Positions 43,378 through 51,180 of a DNA stretch of 64,000 nt are shown piece after piece. Numbering within the stretch: the first letter of the stretch is position 1; every line of letters begins with the position of its first letter. The notes under the pieces are model-generated. The model had not been told where the DNA came from, did no database searches, and was given only the letters and a program-made list of their open reading frames with translations. Source of the stretch: DSYU01 sp963827605 (GTDB taxonomy: Bacteria; Chloroflexota; Anaerolineae; Anaerolineales; Anaerolineaceae); contig CAWHBK010000003.1 of assembly GCA_963827605.1 (NCBI GenBank), positions 496,001 to 560,000 of the forward strand, read 5' to 3'. The translations under genes and the position numbers were made by a program.

Positions 43378-45126
43378 TTATGCCCCCAACGCGACAAGCA
43401 GCATAACGGCTATCAGCCCAATGACAATGGCCGCGATATTCCAATTTAACATGCCCGTTTGCAGACCGCGCAGGTCTTCAGCCGTCCCCTGGACCATGTT
43501 TACAATGGAGCGGTTGGCCGCTTCAAAACCAAAGCTTTCTCCGGCCAGCCAGCCCACATCATGCAGCGCCTCGGTAAAGAATGCCAGCTTGCTGCGCTGC
43601 CACCAGACAACCAAACCAAGCACAACCACCCCCAGCGCCAGCCAGGTTGGCGGAGCAGACACAATTTCTTCCACAAGCTGCAGGGTTGTCTCAGCTTCCA
43701 CATGATGCCAGGGAAGCGTGTTGGACAGCATCTGGCTAAAGGGACCAGCCAACAGCCAGGTTGTCAGGGTGCCCAGCGCTAATGGGTAAAGGGCTGCGCG
43801 CATGGCGCGGCCGGCATCGTGCAGCTTGTTTTCCGATTTCGCCGGAGCAAAAAAGACCATCCATACACAGCGGAAGGTATAGAGAGCGGTCAGACCAGCC
43901 CCAAACAGCATGATGCTGTAAATCCACACCGGGCCGCCTTGCAGACCCGCTTCTAATACCAGCTCCTTACTCCAGAAGCCGTTCAAGATTGGCAGCCCTG
44001 CCAATGCAGCCGCGCCGATCAAGAACACATTGCGCACCGCCGGCATTTTCTTACCCAGGCCGCCCATCTCACGCATATCCCGCGTGCCGACGGAGTGGAT
44101 CACCGCACCCGCGGCCAGGAATAACAAGGCCTTGAACACAGCGTGACTGAGCAGATGGAACTGGCTGGCAAATAACCCACCCGCGCCCACGGCATATACC
44201 ATATAGCCTAACTGGCTAACCGTCGAGTAAGCCAGCACACGCTTGAGATCGGTGGCTACCAGAGCCATGATCGCCGCCAGCAGCGCGGAAAGCATGCCCA
44301 CGATCATCACCGCATCGCGCCAGTAGGCTACATCTTTAAAGGCCGGATAGAAACGCACCAACAGATATACCCCGGCATTGACCATGGTTGCGGCATGGAT
44401 CAGCGCGCTAATGGGTGTCGGGGCTTCCATTGCATCCGGCAGCCAGGTTTGGAAGGGGAACTGCGCCGATTTTGCCGCCGCGGCAATCAGGAAACCAAAA
44501 GCGGTTACAGCCAGAACATTGCCTGGCAGCTCGCCGGCGCGCTCCAAGAAAACCAGCAAATCGACTGTTCCCAGGTATGCATAGGATAACAGCGCGCCCA
44601 TTAACAACCCGACGCCGCCCAGCTGCGTCATGATGAGGGCTTTCATCCCACCAGCGACTGCCTTGGGGTCATCATTATAGAAGGAAATCAACGCGTACGA
44701 GCAGAGCGCCGTAATCTCCCAGAAAACGAACACCAGCAGAAGGTTACTGGTCAAAACCAGCCCAGCCATCGCGCCAATGAAAAATAGCACCAGCGCATAA
44801 TAACGGCCAAGCTGGGCTTCGCCTTTCATATAGTCGATGGAGAACACGACCGCCAGCGAACCAACTACCGTAGCCACCACCGCCAGAAAAATGCCCAAAC
44901 CATCTGGCGCAAAGGTAAAATCGCCGAAGCTGCCGCCTGCAGGCAGGCTAATGGTCCACTTCTCTCCGGCAAAAGGCAAAAGAGCCAGAGCGGCCACACC
45001 CGCTGCCGCAGAAAAACCAACTGCCAGGCTGTGCTGCCAGCGGGGATGTCGATCACCCACCCACCATACCAGCAGAGCACCAAGCCAGGGCAATCCAATG
45101 ATGAGGAGTACCAGTATCGGCGCCAT
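43378..45126 (-). CDS. Group 4 hydrogenase antiporter-like subunit (NuoL/MrpA-like)
   Basis: The 582-residue protein has about 16 helices. VFWEITALCSYALISFYNDD, SAQFPFQTWLPDAMEAPTPI and HLLSHAVFKALLFLAAGAVIH (in parts) are the ion-pump signatures. A C-terminal extension with further helices may be the lateral amphipathic region. Two such antiporter subunits in one operon suggest at least two ion channels. Confidence 0.9.
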   Translation of the reverse strand: MAPILVLLIIGLPWLGALLVWWVGDRHPRWQHSLAVGFSAAAGVAALALLPFAGEKWTISLPAGGSFGDFTFAPDGLGIFLAVVATVVGSLAVVFSIDYMKGEAQLGRYYALVLFFIGAMAGLVLTSNLLLVFVFWEITALCSYALISFYNDDPKAVAGGMKALIMTQLGGVGLLMGALLSYAYLGTVDLLVFLERAGELPGNVLAVTAFGFLIAAAAKSAQFPFQTWLPDAMEAPTPISALIHAATMVNAGVYLLVRFYPAFKDVAYWRDAVMIVGMLSALLAAIMALVATDLKRVLAYSTVSQLGYMVYAVGAGGLFASQFHLLSHAVFKALLFLAAGAVIHSVGTRDMREMGGLGKKMPAVRNVFLIGAAALAGLPILNGFWSKELVLEAGLQGGPVWIYSIMLFGAGLTALYTFRCVWMVFFAPAKSENKLHDAGRAMRAALYPLALGTLTTWLLAGPFSQMLSNTLPWHHVEAETTLQLVEEIVSAPPTWLALGVVVLGLVVWWQRSKLAFFTEALHDVGWLAGESFGFEAANRSIVNMVQGTAEDLRGLQTGMLNWNIAAIVIGLIAVMLLVALGA

Positions 45127-45128
45127 GC

Positions 45129-45431
45129 TTACCTCTTCAACGTCGAAAGAGCGCGTATATCGAGCGTGCCAAAGTGCCTGCGCACCTGTACCGCCAATGC
45201 CAGGCCGACAACCGCCACGATGGTGTCGACAACGATCACTGTCAGCGCCAGGCTTTCGCCAACCTCCGCCTGGCCTGCTAACTGACCCGCCGCGATCAAC
45301 CCCAGCATCGCGCCCTTGACCAGGATTTGCAAACCAACCACGATCTTGATTAAATTGCGTGAGATCAACAGCGCGTATAGCCCAATCGCCAGCAGACCGA
45401 TAATCGCCACCAGCAGGATAGAGTTACTCAT
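45129..45431 (-). CDS. NuoK/MrpC-like membrane subunit
   Basis: The 100-residue protein has three helices. GLYALLISRNLIKIVVGLQILVKGAMLGLI (in parts) resembles NuoK/MnhC. VVDTIVAVVGLALAVQVRRHFGT ends the protein. Its stop lies 2 bases before the next ATG, and its start overlaps the previous stop by 4 bases. Confidence 0.82.
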   Translation of the reverse strand: MSNSILLVAIIGLLAIGLYALLISRNLIKIVVGLQILVKGAMLGLIAAGQLAGQAEVGESLALTVIVVDTIVAVVGLALAVQVRRHFGTLDIRALSTLKR

Positions 45432-45949
45432 CCTTTCCTCCCATCTGCTCCGGTCTCCGGCTTATTTGCGGGTTTTTCCTTTGCTGGATGTATTTCTGCC
45501 AGCAGCCCAAGCACTCCCATCACCCCGGCGAACATCAGAACCAGTTGAAGAAGCACATCCAAAAGCCGGTTTTGCCATAACACTGTTTTGAAGTAAAGTG
45601 GATCGAAGACCGGGACATGCATCCAGAGGATATCCTGGGTTAACCAACCAAAAAGCAGCACAAATGCTGCTACGAGGATACCAGCCAGCGGCCTGGGTAA
45701 AACAGGAAGGGCCGGCATTGCTTCTTCACCGGCGATATTGATCGCAAAGACGAACAAGACAGTGACCAGCCCAGCCCCAACGCTTAGTTCGATAACGGCT
45801 ACTTGCGGTGCGCCTAAAAGATACATTTCCAACGCGACCAGCGCACTCGTGCCCGCTAACCACAAAGCGGAAAGCAGTAACCGTTGCGCTCGCGCAGCCT
45901 GTACGGCACACACCAGCAAACCAGCCACGACAATCCCGTGCACAATCAT
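45428..45949 (-). CDS. MbhB/NuoJ/MrpB-like membrane subunit, first gene of the hydrogenase operon
   Basis: The 173-residue protein has about five helices. GAPQVAVIELSVGAGLVTVLFVFAI (in parts) resembles the DUF4040/MnhB region of Mrp-type antiporters and energy-converting hydrogenases. GGAGGG lies before the ATG. It starts the 11-gene operon. Confidence 0.7.
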   Translation of the reverse strand: MIVHGIVVAGLLVCAVQAARAQRLLLSALWLAGTSALVALEMYLLGAPQVAVIELSVGAGLVTVLFVFAINIAGEEAMPALPVLPRPLAGILVAAFVLLFGWLTQDILWMHVPVFDPLYFKTVLWQNRLLDVLLQLVLMFAGVMGVLGLLAEIHPAKEKPANKPETGADGRKG

Positions 45950-45987
45950 GGCTACCCTCCAATAATAAAGTGCAGATGACCTCTACG

Positions 45988-46016
45988 CTTATACTTCACT
46001 TCGGTAGAAATGTCAT
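45988..46016 (-). promoter_or_regulatory. Promoter of the hydrogenase operon
   Basis: On the minus strand ATGACA (46016-46011) and TATAAG (45993-45988) are 17 bases apart, about 40 bases before the first ATG. Confidence 0.6.
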
Positions 46017-46056
46017 GTGATAGACTGCGTAGAAAGAAATGTGCTTTATCCTAATC

Positions 46057-46075
46057 TGGTTAAAAACTGTAACCA
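46057..46075. promoter_or_regulatory. Palindromic operator candidate upstream of the hydrogenase promoter
   Basis: TGGTTA-N7-TAACCA is a perfect inverted repeat centred about 50 bases upstream of the -35 box, an activator-like position. It does not match the FNR consensus TTGAT-N4-ATCAA. Confidence 0.4.
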
Positions 46076-46141
46076 ATATTAAGGATTGATTATCTTTCGT
46101 GGCTATTCGCATTAACTAAACAACCCCGAACCTCTTAAACA

Positions 46142-46185
46142 ATAAGAGGGTCTTTCGTCCCATAATGGGCAAAAAACCCTCTTAT
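46142..46185 (-). terminator. Terminator of the sdh operon
   Basis: ATAAGAGGGT (46142-46151) pairs with ACCCTCTTAT (46176-46185), with an inner CCCATAATGGG hairpin. On the minus strand the stem is followed by TGTTTAAG. Confidence 0.65.
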
Positions 46186-46208
46186 AATGATTATCCCTTC
46201 CTTATAAC

Positions 46209-46953
46209 CTAACCGGCGCCGGATGCCTCCTCGCCTACCGGCTCAATCAGATCCAATCGCCCCGTGCGCAGCGTATTTTTAACGTCCGCAATTGCCTTGG
46301 TAATTTTGATATCCCGCGGGCAAGCCAGGGTGCAGTTAAAGACAGTCCGGCAGCGCCAGACCCCGTCTGGCGATCCGAGAACTTTCAGGCGCTGCGCGGC
46401 GCCCCGGTCGCGGCTGTCGTAAATCCAACGATGCGCGTTGACAATTGCAGCCGGACCGATATAGCGATTATTTGACCAGTACGATGGGCAAGAAGTGGTA
46501 CAGGCCGCGCACAGAATACACTTGGTGGTATCTTCGATTAACAAGCGTTCTTCTGGCGTCTGCAAACGCTCCTTCTCTGGTTCTGGCTCATTATTGATCA
46601 GATAAGGAACCATCGCTTTATACTGATTGAAAAAGGGTTCCATATCGACGATCAGGTCGCGCATTACTTTCAATCCCAGGATTGGCTCAATGGTTATTTC
46701 AGTCGTTCCCAGGTCTTTTATCAGCACTTTGCACGCCAGCGCGTTTTTCCCGTTGATCCGCATGGCATCCGAGCCACAAACGCCATGCGCGCAGGAGCGC
46801 CGGAAAGAAAGTGTTCCATCCAGGTCGCCGCGCACATATTCCAGTAAGTCGAGCACCCGGTCGGTTGGTTCGGCTTTTACTTCAAACGTGTCGTAATAGG
46901 TTTTTTCGCTCTTCTCCGGCTGGTAACCGGAATATTTTTAATTGTATTTGCAT
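46209..46953 (-). CDS. sdhB: Succinate dehydrogenase iron-sulfur subunit, frameshifted near its start
   Basis: The intact frame from 46856 lacks the first strands of the ferredoxin domain. A proper start, ATG at 46953 with AAGGA upstream, reads MQIQLKIFR and then leaves frame; the other frame continues YQPEKSEKTYYDTFEV and so on into VLDLLEYVRGD. Removing one T from CGGTTACC (minus strand, near 46925) restores a 247-residue protein. Cluster motifs are SCAHGVCGSDAM and a later Cys (2Fe-2S), CILCAACTTSCP, and CRTVFNCTLACP. Because the rest is well conserved, an assembly error is as likely as a real mutation. Confidence 0.9.
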
Positions 46954-46969
46954 GGCAGATCCTTTTATC

Positions 46970-48763
46970 CTAATACGTCCGTTCTTTCGGCTGGTACCTG
47001 GTAATTACCACCGGCTTATAATCCAAACAAACACTACCATCCTGCATCCAGGCCAGAGAATGTTTTAGCCAGTTGGTATCATCGCGCCGGGGGAAATCCT
47101 CGCGGGCATGCCCGCCGCGGCTTTCGGTGCGCGCCAGAGCCGCCTCAGCGGTGATTTCGGCCAGGTCCAGCAGGTTGCCCAGCTCCCAGGCCAGCATGAC
47201 TTCCTGGTTAAAAGCGCGGCCGGTATCATCCACTTTAATCTGAAGGAAGCGGGAACGCAGTTCGCGCACCTTCTCGACCGCATGCTGCAGCCCCGCCTCC
47301 GTGCGGAAGACGCCCACTGTCTCAAACATCTCGTGGCGTAATTCGCGTCCGATCTGGGCAGCGCGTTCTTTTCCACTACCCTTATGCAGACGTTCAATCT
47401 GCTCGCGGACAAAGCCATCCGGGTCGGCTGGCAGGGGTTGGAAGTTGGCGCCCTGCGCATATTCCGCGGCGCGTTGACCAGCATGTTTGCCAAACACGAT
47501 AATATCGACCAGCGAGTTGGTTCCCAAGCGGTTTGCCCCATGCACCGAAACACACGCGCATTCACCGGCCGCATATAACCCAGGAACAACGGAATTATTG
47601 GCGTTGGAGATTGCTTCGCCATACATGTTCGTTGGAATACCACCCATGGCATAATGCGCGGTTGGCTGCACCGGCATAGGCGCTTTAACCGGGTCTACCC
47701 CAAGGTATGTCCGAGAAAAATCAGCAATATCCGGTATCTTGCCCAGAATCTCCTGGGCGGTTACCTGGTAGGGCGATCCATCCGGGTTTGTACGACCATC
47801 CGCCTGGGCATAGCGGTTGACGGTTTCCGGCGTAATATCGAGAAGGACGTAATTCTGTCCATTTACCCCGCGCCCTTCGCGGATTTCCAGGTAGATGGCG
47901 CGCGAAATCACATCGCGTGAAGCCAGATCTTTAATCCGAGGAGCATAGCGCTCCATAAATCGCTCGCCCTGGCTGTTGAGCAGAACGCCGCCCTCGCCGC
48001 GGACTGCTTCGGTAATCAGAATGCCCAGCCGGTAGATGCCGGTTGGGTGAAATTGGAAGAACTCCATGTCTTCCAGGGGCAGACCCCGGCGCATGGTGAT
48101 TGCCGCCCCATCCCCTGTGTATGCGTACGCATTCGAGGTCACTTCCCACATCCGCCCGTGACCTCCGGTGGCAAAAATCACCGCCTTGCTGTGAAACACA
48201 TGGATCTCGCCGGTGGCCTGTTCCACCGCAACTACCCCGGCAGCCGCCCCATTGACCATCAAAAGGTCCATCGCCTGGTATTCATCAAAGAAAAGAATAT
48301 TGTTCTTGATGCACTGCTGGTACACCGTTTGCAGGATCATATGCCCGGTGCGATCGGCCGCATAACAAGAACGCCGCACCGGTTTTCCGGTGACGTTATT
48401 CGTATGACCGCCAAACGGGCGCTGCGCGATGCGGCCTTCCGGCGTGCGCGAAAAAGGCAGGCCAAAATGTTCCAGGTCGTATACCGTCTGGACGGCCTCG
48501 GAGCACATAAATTCAATTGCGTCCTGGTCTCCCAGGTAGTCAGAGCCTTTGACCGTATCGAATGCGTGCCATTCCGGGTGATCTTCCTCATAATTCCCCA
48601 AGGCAGCGCCGATGCCACCTTGCGCCGCGCCGGTATGCGAACGAACCGGGTAAAGCTTGCTGATCACAGCCGTTTTTGCGCCTTTCGATGCGTTCAGTGC
48701 CGCCATGAGCCCAGCGCCGCCGCCGCCAACGATCACCACATCAAACTGGTGGATTTGTGCCAT
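46970..48763 (-). CDS. sdhA: Succinate dehydrogenase flavoprotein subunit
   Basis: The 597-residue protein has the FAD-binding IVGGGGAGLMAALNASKG at the N-terminus, the covalent FAD site region RSHTGAAQGGIGAALGN (His of SHT), catalytic HPTGIYRLGILITEAVRGEGG (in parts) and HYAMGGIPTNMYGEA. It oxidises succinate to fumarate (or the reverse). AGGAGG is just upstream of the ATG at 48763; the open frame upstream has no ribosome site. Confidence 0.95.
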   Translation of the reverse strand: MAQIHQFDVVIVGGGGAGLMAALNASKGAKTAVISKLYPVRSHTGAAQGGIGAALGNYEEDHPEWHAFDTVKGSDYLGDQDAIEFMCSEAVQTVYDLEHFGLPFSRTPEGRIAQRPFGGHTNNVTGKPVRRSCYAADRTGHMILQTVYQQCIKNNILFFDEYQAMDLLMVNGAAAGVVAVEQATGEIHVFHSKAVIFATGGHGRMWEVTSNAYAYTGDGAAITMRRGLPLEDMEFFQFHPTGIYRLGILITEAVRGEGGVLLNSQGERFMERYAPRIKDLASRDVISRAIYLEIREGRGVNGQNYVLLDITPETVNRYAQADGRTNPDGSPYQVTAQEILGKIPDIADFSRTYLGVDPVKAPMPVQPTAHYAMGGIPTNMYGEAISNANNSVVPGLYAAGECACVSVHGANRLGTNSLVDIIVFGKHAGQRAAEYAQGANFQPLPADPDGFVREQIERLHKGSGKERAAQIGRELRHEMFETVGVFRTEAGLQHAVEKVRELRSRFLQIKVDDTGRAFNQEVMLAWELGNLLDLAEITAEAALARTESRGGHAREDFPRRDDTNWLKHSLAWMQDGSVCLDYKPVVITRYQPKERTY

Positions 48764-48810
48764 CCGATCTCCTCCTGTATAAGAATGCGTTCGAGAGCGT
48801 TGTTCGCGGT

Positions 48811-49218
48811 TTAAGTACGCACTCCGCCAATGATCGCCACTGCTCCGACCAATGTGATCAAGAGCCAACCGATCAGCAGTATCCAGCTCACAATGCGGAA
48901 AGCCCGATCGCTGCGGATATAATCCATCAACACCTGGCGAAACCCGTTGATGCCATGCGCAAACGCGAAGGCCAATAAGGCAGCATCATAAATGCGCCAG
49001 CCGACGAGCGCCCAGCGCATGCGCACGTAATCGATATCAATGCTGTGCACCCCAACGATAACATCCTGCAAAATGAGATGTCCGAAAGCAAGGGGGATTA
49101 GCAAGATTGCGCTGTAGCGCATAAACAACCAGGCAGTCGTTTCAAAATTATGCGGCGTTGCCACCCGGTTCTGTCTGGGGGCGGCCACTGCTGGTGAAGA
49201 AACTTTGTCCACGGCCAT
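48811..49218 (-). CDS. sdhD: Succinate dehydrogenase membrane anchor subunit
   Basis: The 135-residue protein has three helices. LIPLAFGHLILQDVIVG contains a likely haem-ligand His and FAFAHGINGFRQVLMDYI is the typical SdhD helix 3 region. AGGAGG precedes the ATG at 49218. It lies 12 bases after sdhC. Confidence 0.85.
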   Translation of the reverse strand: MAVDKVSSPAVAAPRQNRVATPHNFETTAWLFMRYSAILLIPLAFGHLILQDVIVGVHSIDIDYVRMRWALVGWRIYDAALLAFAFAHGINGFRQVLMDYIRSDRAFRIVSWILLIGWLLITLVGAVAIIGGVRT

Positions 49219-49230
49219 GTTCACATCCTC

Positions 49231-49656
49231 CTATCCGCCAAAAAGGCCGAAGTTATGGATCAGCAGGTTGCGCAGCATAAACACCGCTGAGGGGATGAAC
49301 AATATTAGCGTCACCACCAATGCGATGATGGCCGAGCGGCGCTCACTTTCAGGCATCCATCCCGCGGGTTTGAAAATATCCAGATAGGCAATCCGGACGC
49401 CATTCACCCCATGGAAGAACAGGCAGAAAACCAGTGCTACCTCGCCTAAGCCAAATAAGGTTGACCGATAAAGGTTGATCACCTCATCATAGAAACTGGG
49501 CAGGAAATAAACCGTGGCAGTATCGAGAATATGGATCGCCAGGAATAACAACACGCCCAGGCCTGTAATTCTGTGCAGCAAGAAGGACCACTGCCCTTCT
49601 CGACCGCGGTACTTCGTATAACCCTGTACAGTTGTTCGTATGGATGACGAAGACAT
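49231..49656 (-). CDS. sdhC: Succinate dehydrogenase cytochrome b556 subunit
   Basis: The 141-residue protein has three helices. SFLLHRITGLGVLLFLAIHI is the SdhC signature with the conserved His-Arg and the haem-ligand His; FFHGVNGVRIAYLD follows. AAGGAGG precedes the ATG at 49656. It is the first gene of sdhC-sdhD-sdhA-sdhB, giving quinone contact and membrane anchoring. Confidence 0.88.
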   Translation of the reverse strand: MSSSSIRTTVQGYTKYRGREGQWSFLLHRITGLGVLLFLAIHILDTATVYFLPSFYDEVINLYRSTLFGLGEVALVFCLFFHGVNGVRIAYLDIFKPAGWMPESERRSAIIALVVTLILFIPSAVFMLRNLLIHNFGLFGG

Positions 49657-49697
49657 GCACACCTCCTTCATTGGGAAGTTAGACATCAATTGGAAGA

Positions 49698-49725
49698 ATT
49701 GTATAATATTCTATCAAAACTGCAA
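49698..49725 (-). promoter_or_regulatory. Promoter of the sdhCDAB operon
   Basis: On the minus strand TTGCAG (49725-49720) and TACAAT (49703-49698) are separated by 16 bases, about 40 bases before the sdhC ATG. Confidence 0.55.
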
Positions 49726-49771
49726 CCGATTCGGGGGATGATTTGCAATATTTCATAGTTTTATTCTACCC

Positions 49772-49800
49772 TTGACGAATTTCCAGGCTTCAAGTATCAT
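49772..49800 (+). promoter_or_regulatory. Promoter of tRNA-Gly
   Basis: TTGACG (49772-49777) and TATCAT (49795-49800) have a 17-base spacer and lie 43 bases before the tRNA. Confidence 0.7.
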
Positions 49801-49843
49801 ATAAATACTTCGGGCAAAAAACCGGGGGGTTCGGAAGTATAAT

Positions 49844-49916
49844 GCGGGCGTGGTTCAGTTGGTAGAATGCTTCCTTGCCAAGGAAGAGGTCGTGGGTTCG
49901 AGTCCCATCGCCCGCT
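49844..49916 (+). tRNA. tRNA-Gly (GCC)
   Basis: The 7-bp acceptor stem GCGGGCG/CGCCCGC, anticodon stem-loop CTTCC-TTGCCAA-GGAAG and T-loop TTCGAGT give a clean cloverleaf. Discriminator U73 fits glycine. CCA is not encoded. Confidence 0.96.
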
Positions 49917-49919
49917 CTG

Positions 49920-49957
49920 AAAGCCGCTCAACGGTGAGCGGCTTTATTCTTTTTTTA
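49920..49957 (+). terminator. Intrinsic terminator of tRNA-Gly
   Basis: AAAGCCGCTCA and TGAGCGGCTTT form a perfect 11-bp stem with loop ACGG, followed by ATTCTTTTTTT. Confidence 0.93.
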
Positions 49958-50014
49958 TGGACGGCTGGCTCTTTTCTTCTGTACAATGGAGCGCAGAGAG
50001 GGATTTTTGATATC

Positions 50015-50347
50015 ATGCCCCACGAACTGCTAGGTTTTTTCAACCTTGATCCTGATGATGATATCCAGAATAGTTTGCGATTGGCTTTAATGTTTAAAGA
50101 AGAGGTTGACGAAGCCACGCGAGCTTACATGGAAATGCTCCAGTTAACGATTGATAATAGCAGTCAAAGCCAGGAAGAAGTAACCCAGGTGGTACAGGAA
50201 GCGATCAATGCCGCTCTGATCACCGGCATTCGAGCATATCGTTTTTGGATCCAAAACCAGGGTATAAACGTCCAGGCGGTAGAAGAAAACAGCGGGAAAG
50301 ATATTCCAGCGGACTTTTTCCATAAAGAAGCACGCTGGGTCCATTAA
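50015..50347 (+). CDS. Hypothetical protein, 110 residues
   Basis: The protein is soluble, acidic and mostly helical, without Cys and without a recognised domain. It starts MPHELLGFFNLDPDDD. The frame is open upstream through the tRNA-Gly, which cannot be coding, so the ATG at 50015 is used; GAGGG is 12 bases upstream, rather far. It stands alone between tRNA-Gly and a Nudix gene. Confidence 0.5.
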   Translation: MPHELLGFFNLDPDDDIQNSLRLALMFKEEVDEATRAYMEMLQLTIDNSSQSQEEVTQVVQEAINAALITGIRAYRFWIQNQGINVQAVEENSGKDIPADFFHKEARWVH

Positions 50348-50438
50348 ACTTTTTGTCTTTTTGAATATATTAAAAAACTCTCAAACCAATATCCTCCGGT
50401 TTCATGTACAATAAAAGAAAAGGCAAAGGAGGAGTGTA

Positions 50439-50984
50439 ATGGTTGCCTCGGATAAGGACCATGCCCATTTCAACTACCGTGTTGCTGGAGTCGCGCTCCA
50501 CAACGGCCGTATTTTATTGGACCGCAACTCCCGGAATACGTATTGGGTTCTTCCTGGCGGGCACCCTGAAATGATGGAACCGATGGCGGATGCCTTGCGC
50601 CGTGAAATGACTGAAGAGATCGGCGTTGAGGTAGAAGTTGTGCGCCTGCTTTGGGTTATGGAGAACTTTTTCCACAAGAGCAAAGATATCCATGAACTTA
50701 GCTTTTATTTCCTTATGCAAATCGACCCCAACTCGCAGCTTCTGAAAAGTGATGGTCCCTTTTATGGTCAGGAACATGATCACCGGTTAACCTTTCAATG
50801 GTTCCCCATTGATGAGGGTGTCCTTACCAGCCTTCCGCTTTTTCCCGGATATCTCACCCGAGCATTACTCAGCATCCCAGATTCTATCCAGCATATTGTA
50901 TTCAATGATGTATCCCATTATAAAGGTCCCCCAAAATCGACTGAGGTAGCAAAATCGTCTATCCAAAGGTTGACAATTTCTTGA
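50439..50984 (+). CDS. Nudix hydrolase
   Basis: The 181-residue protein has a complete Nudix box, GGHPEMMEPMADALRREMTE then EIGVEVE, with RE..EE metal ligands. The N-terminal strand FNYRVAGVALHNGRILLDRN resembles the ADP-ribose/MutT-like group. AAAGGAGG is 6 bases before the ATG. The C-terminal 30 residues are polar and variable. Substrate unknown. Confidence 0.88.
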   Translation: MVASDKDHAHFNYRVAGVALHNGRILLDRNSRNTYWVLPGGHPEMMEPMADALRREMTEEIGVEVEVVRLLWVMENFFHKSKDIHELSFYFLMQIDPNSQLLKSDGPFYGQEHDHRLTFQWFPIDEGVLTSLPLFPGYLTRALLSIPDSIQHIVFNDVSHYKGPPKSTEVAKSSIQRLTIS

Positions 50985-50998
50985 CCTTCCTTTACAAT
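50970..50998 (+). promoter_or_regulatory. Promoter of tRNA-Cys
   Basis: TTGACA (50970-50975) and TACAAT (50993-50998) are separated by 17 bases. The -35 box lies within the last codons of the Nudix gene. Confidence 0.75.
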
Positions 50999-51024
50999 TT
51001 ATTAAGTTCGATCCCCAACTAATC

Positions 51025-51095
51025 GGCGACGTGGCCAAGTGGCAAGGCAAGGGTCTGCAAAACCCTGATCATGGGTTCAAATCCCATCGTCGCCT
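51025..51095 (+). tRNA. tRNA-Cys (GCA)
   Basis: The acceptor stem GGCGACG/CGTCGCC, anticodon stem-loop GGGTCTGCAAAACCC and T-loop TTCAAAT form a cloverleaf. U73 is the cysteine identity base. CCA is not encoded. Confidence 0.96.
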
Positions 51096-51100
51096 CAAGT

Positions 51101-51146
51101 AAAAAAATGGTGACTGGCAGCGTACCAGAGCGCCATTTTTATTTTT
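51101..51146 (+). terminator. Terminator of tRNA-Cys
   Basis: An imperfect stem between AAAAATGG and CCATTTTT, extended by CTGG/CCAG, is followed by ATTTTT. Confidence 0.6.
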
Positions 51147-51163
51147 CCAGACGAAAACAGAGA

Positions 51164-51180
51164 ACCGGTGAATCACCGGT
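51164..51180 (-). terminator. 17-base palindrome overlapping the metalloprotease stop
   Basis: ACCGGTGA-A-TCACCGGT is perfect and overlaps the minus-strand TGA stop. TTCTCTGTTTTCG follows on the minus strand, so it may terminate that transcript. Confidence 0.45.

Larger units (their letters stand above)
45950..46208. other. 259-base intergenic region upstream of the hydrogenase operon
   Basis: It contains the operon promoter (45988-46016), a palindrome upstream of it (46057-46075) and the sdh terminator (46142-46185). No gene seen. Confidence 0.6.

Noticed and set aside
37402..45949. Interpretation of the cluster as respiratory complex I
   Set aside because: The large subunit has both nickel-binding CxxC motifs, a maturation protease is present, and no NADH-oxidising NuoEFG genes occur.
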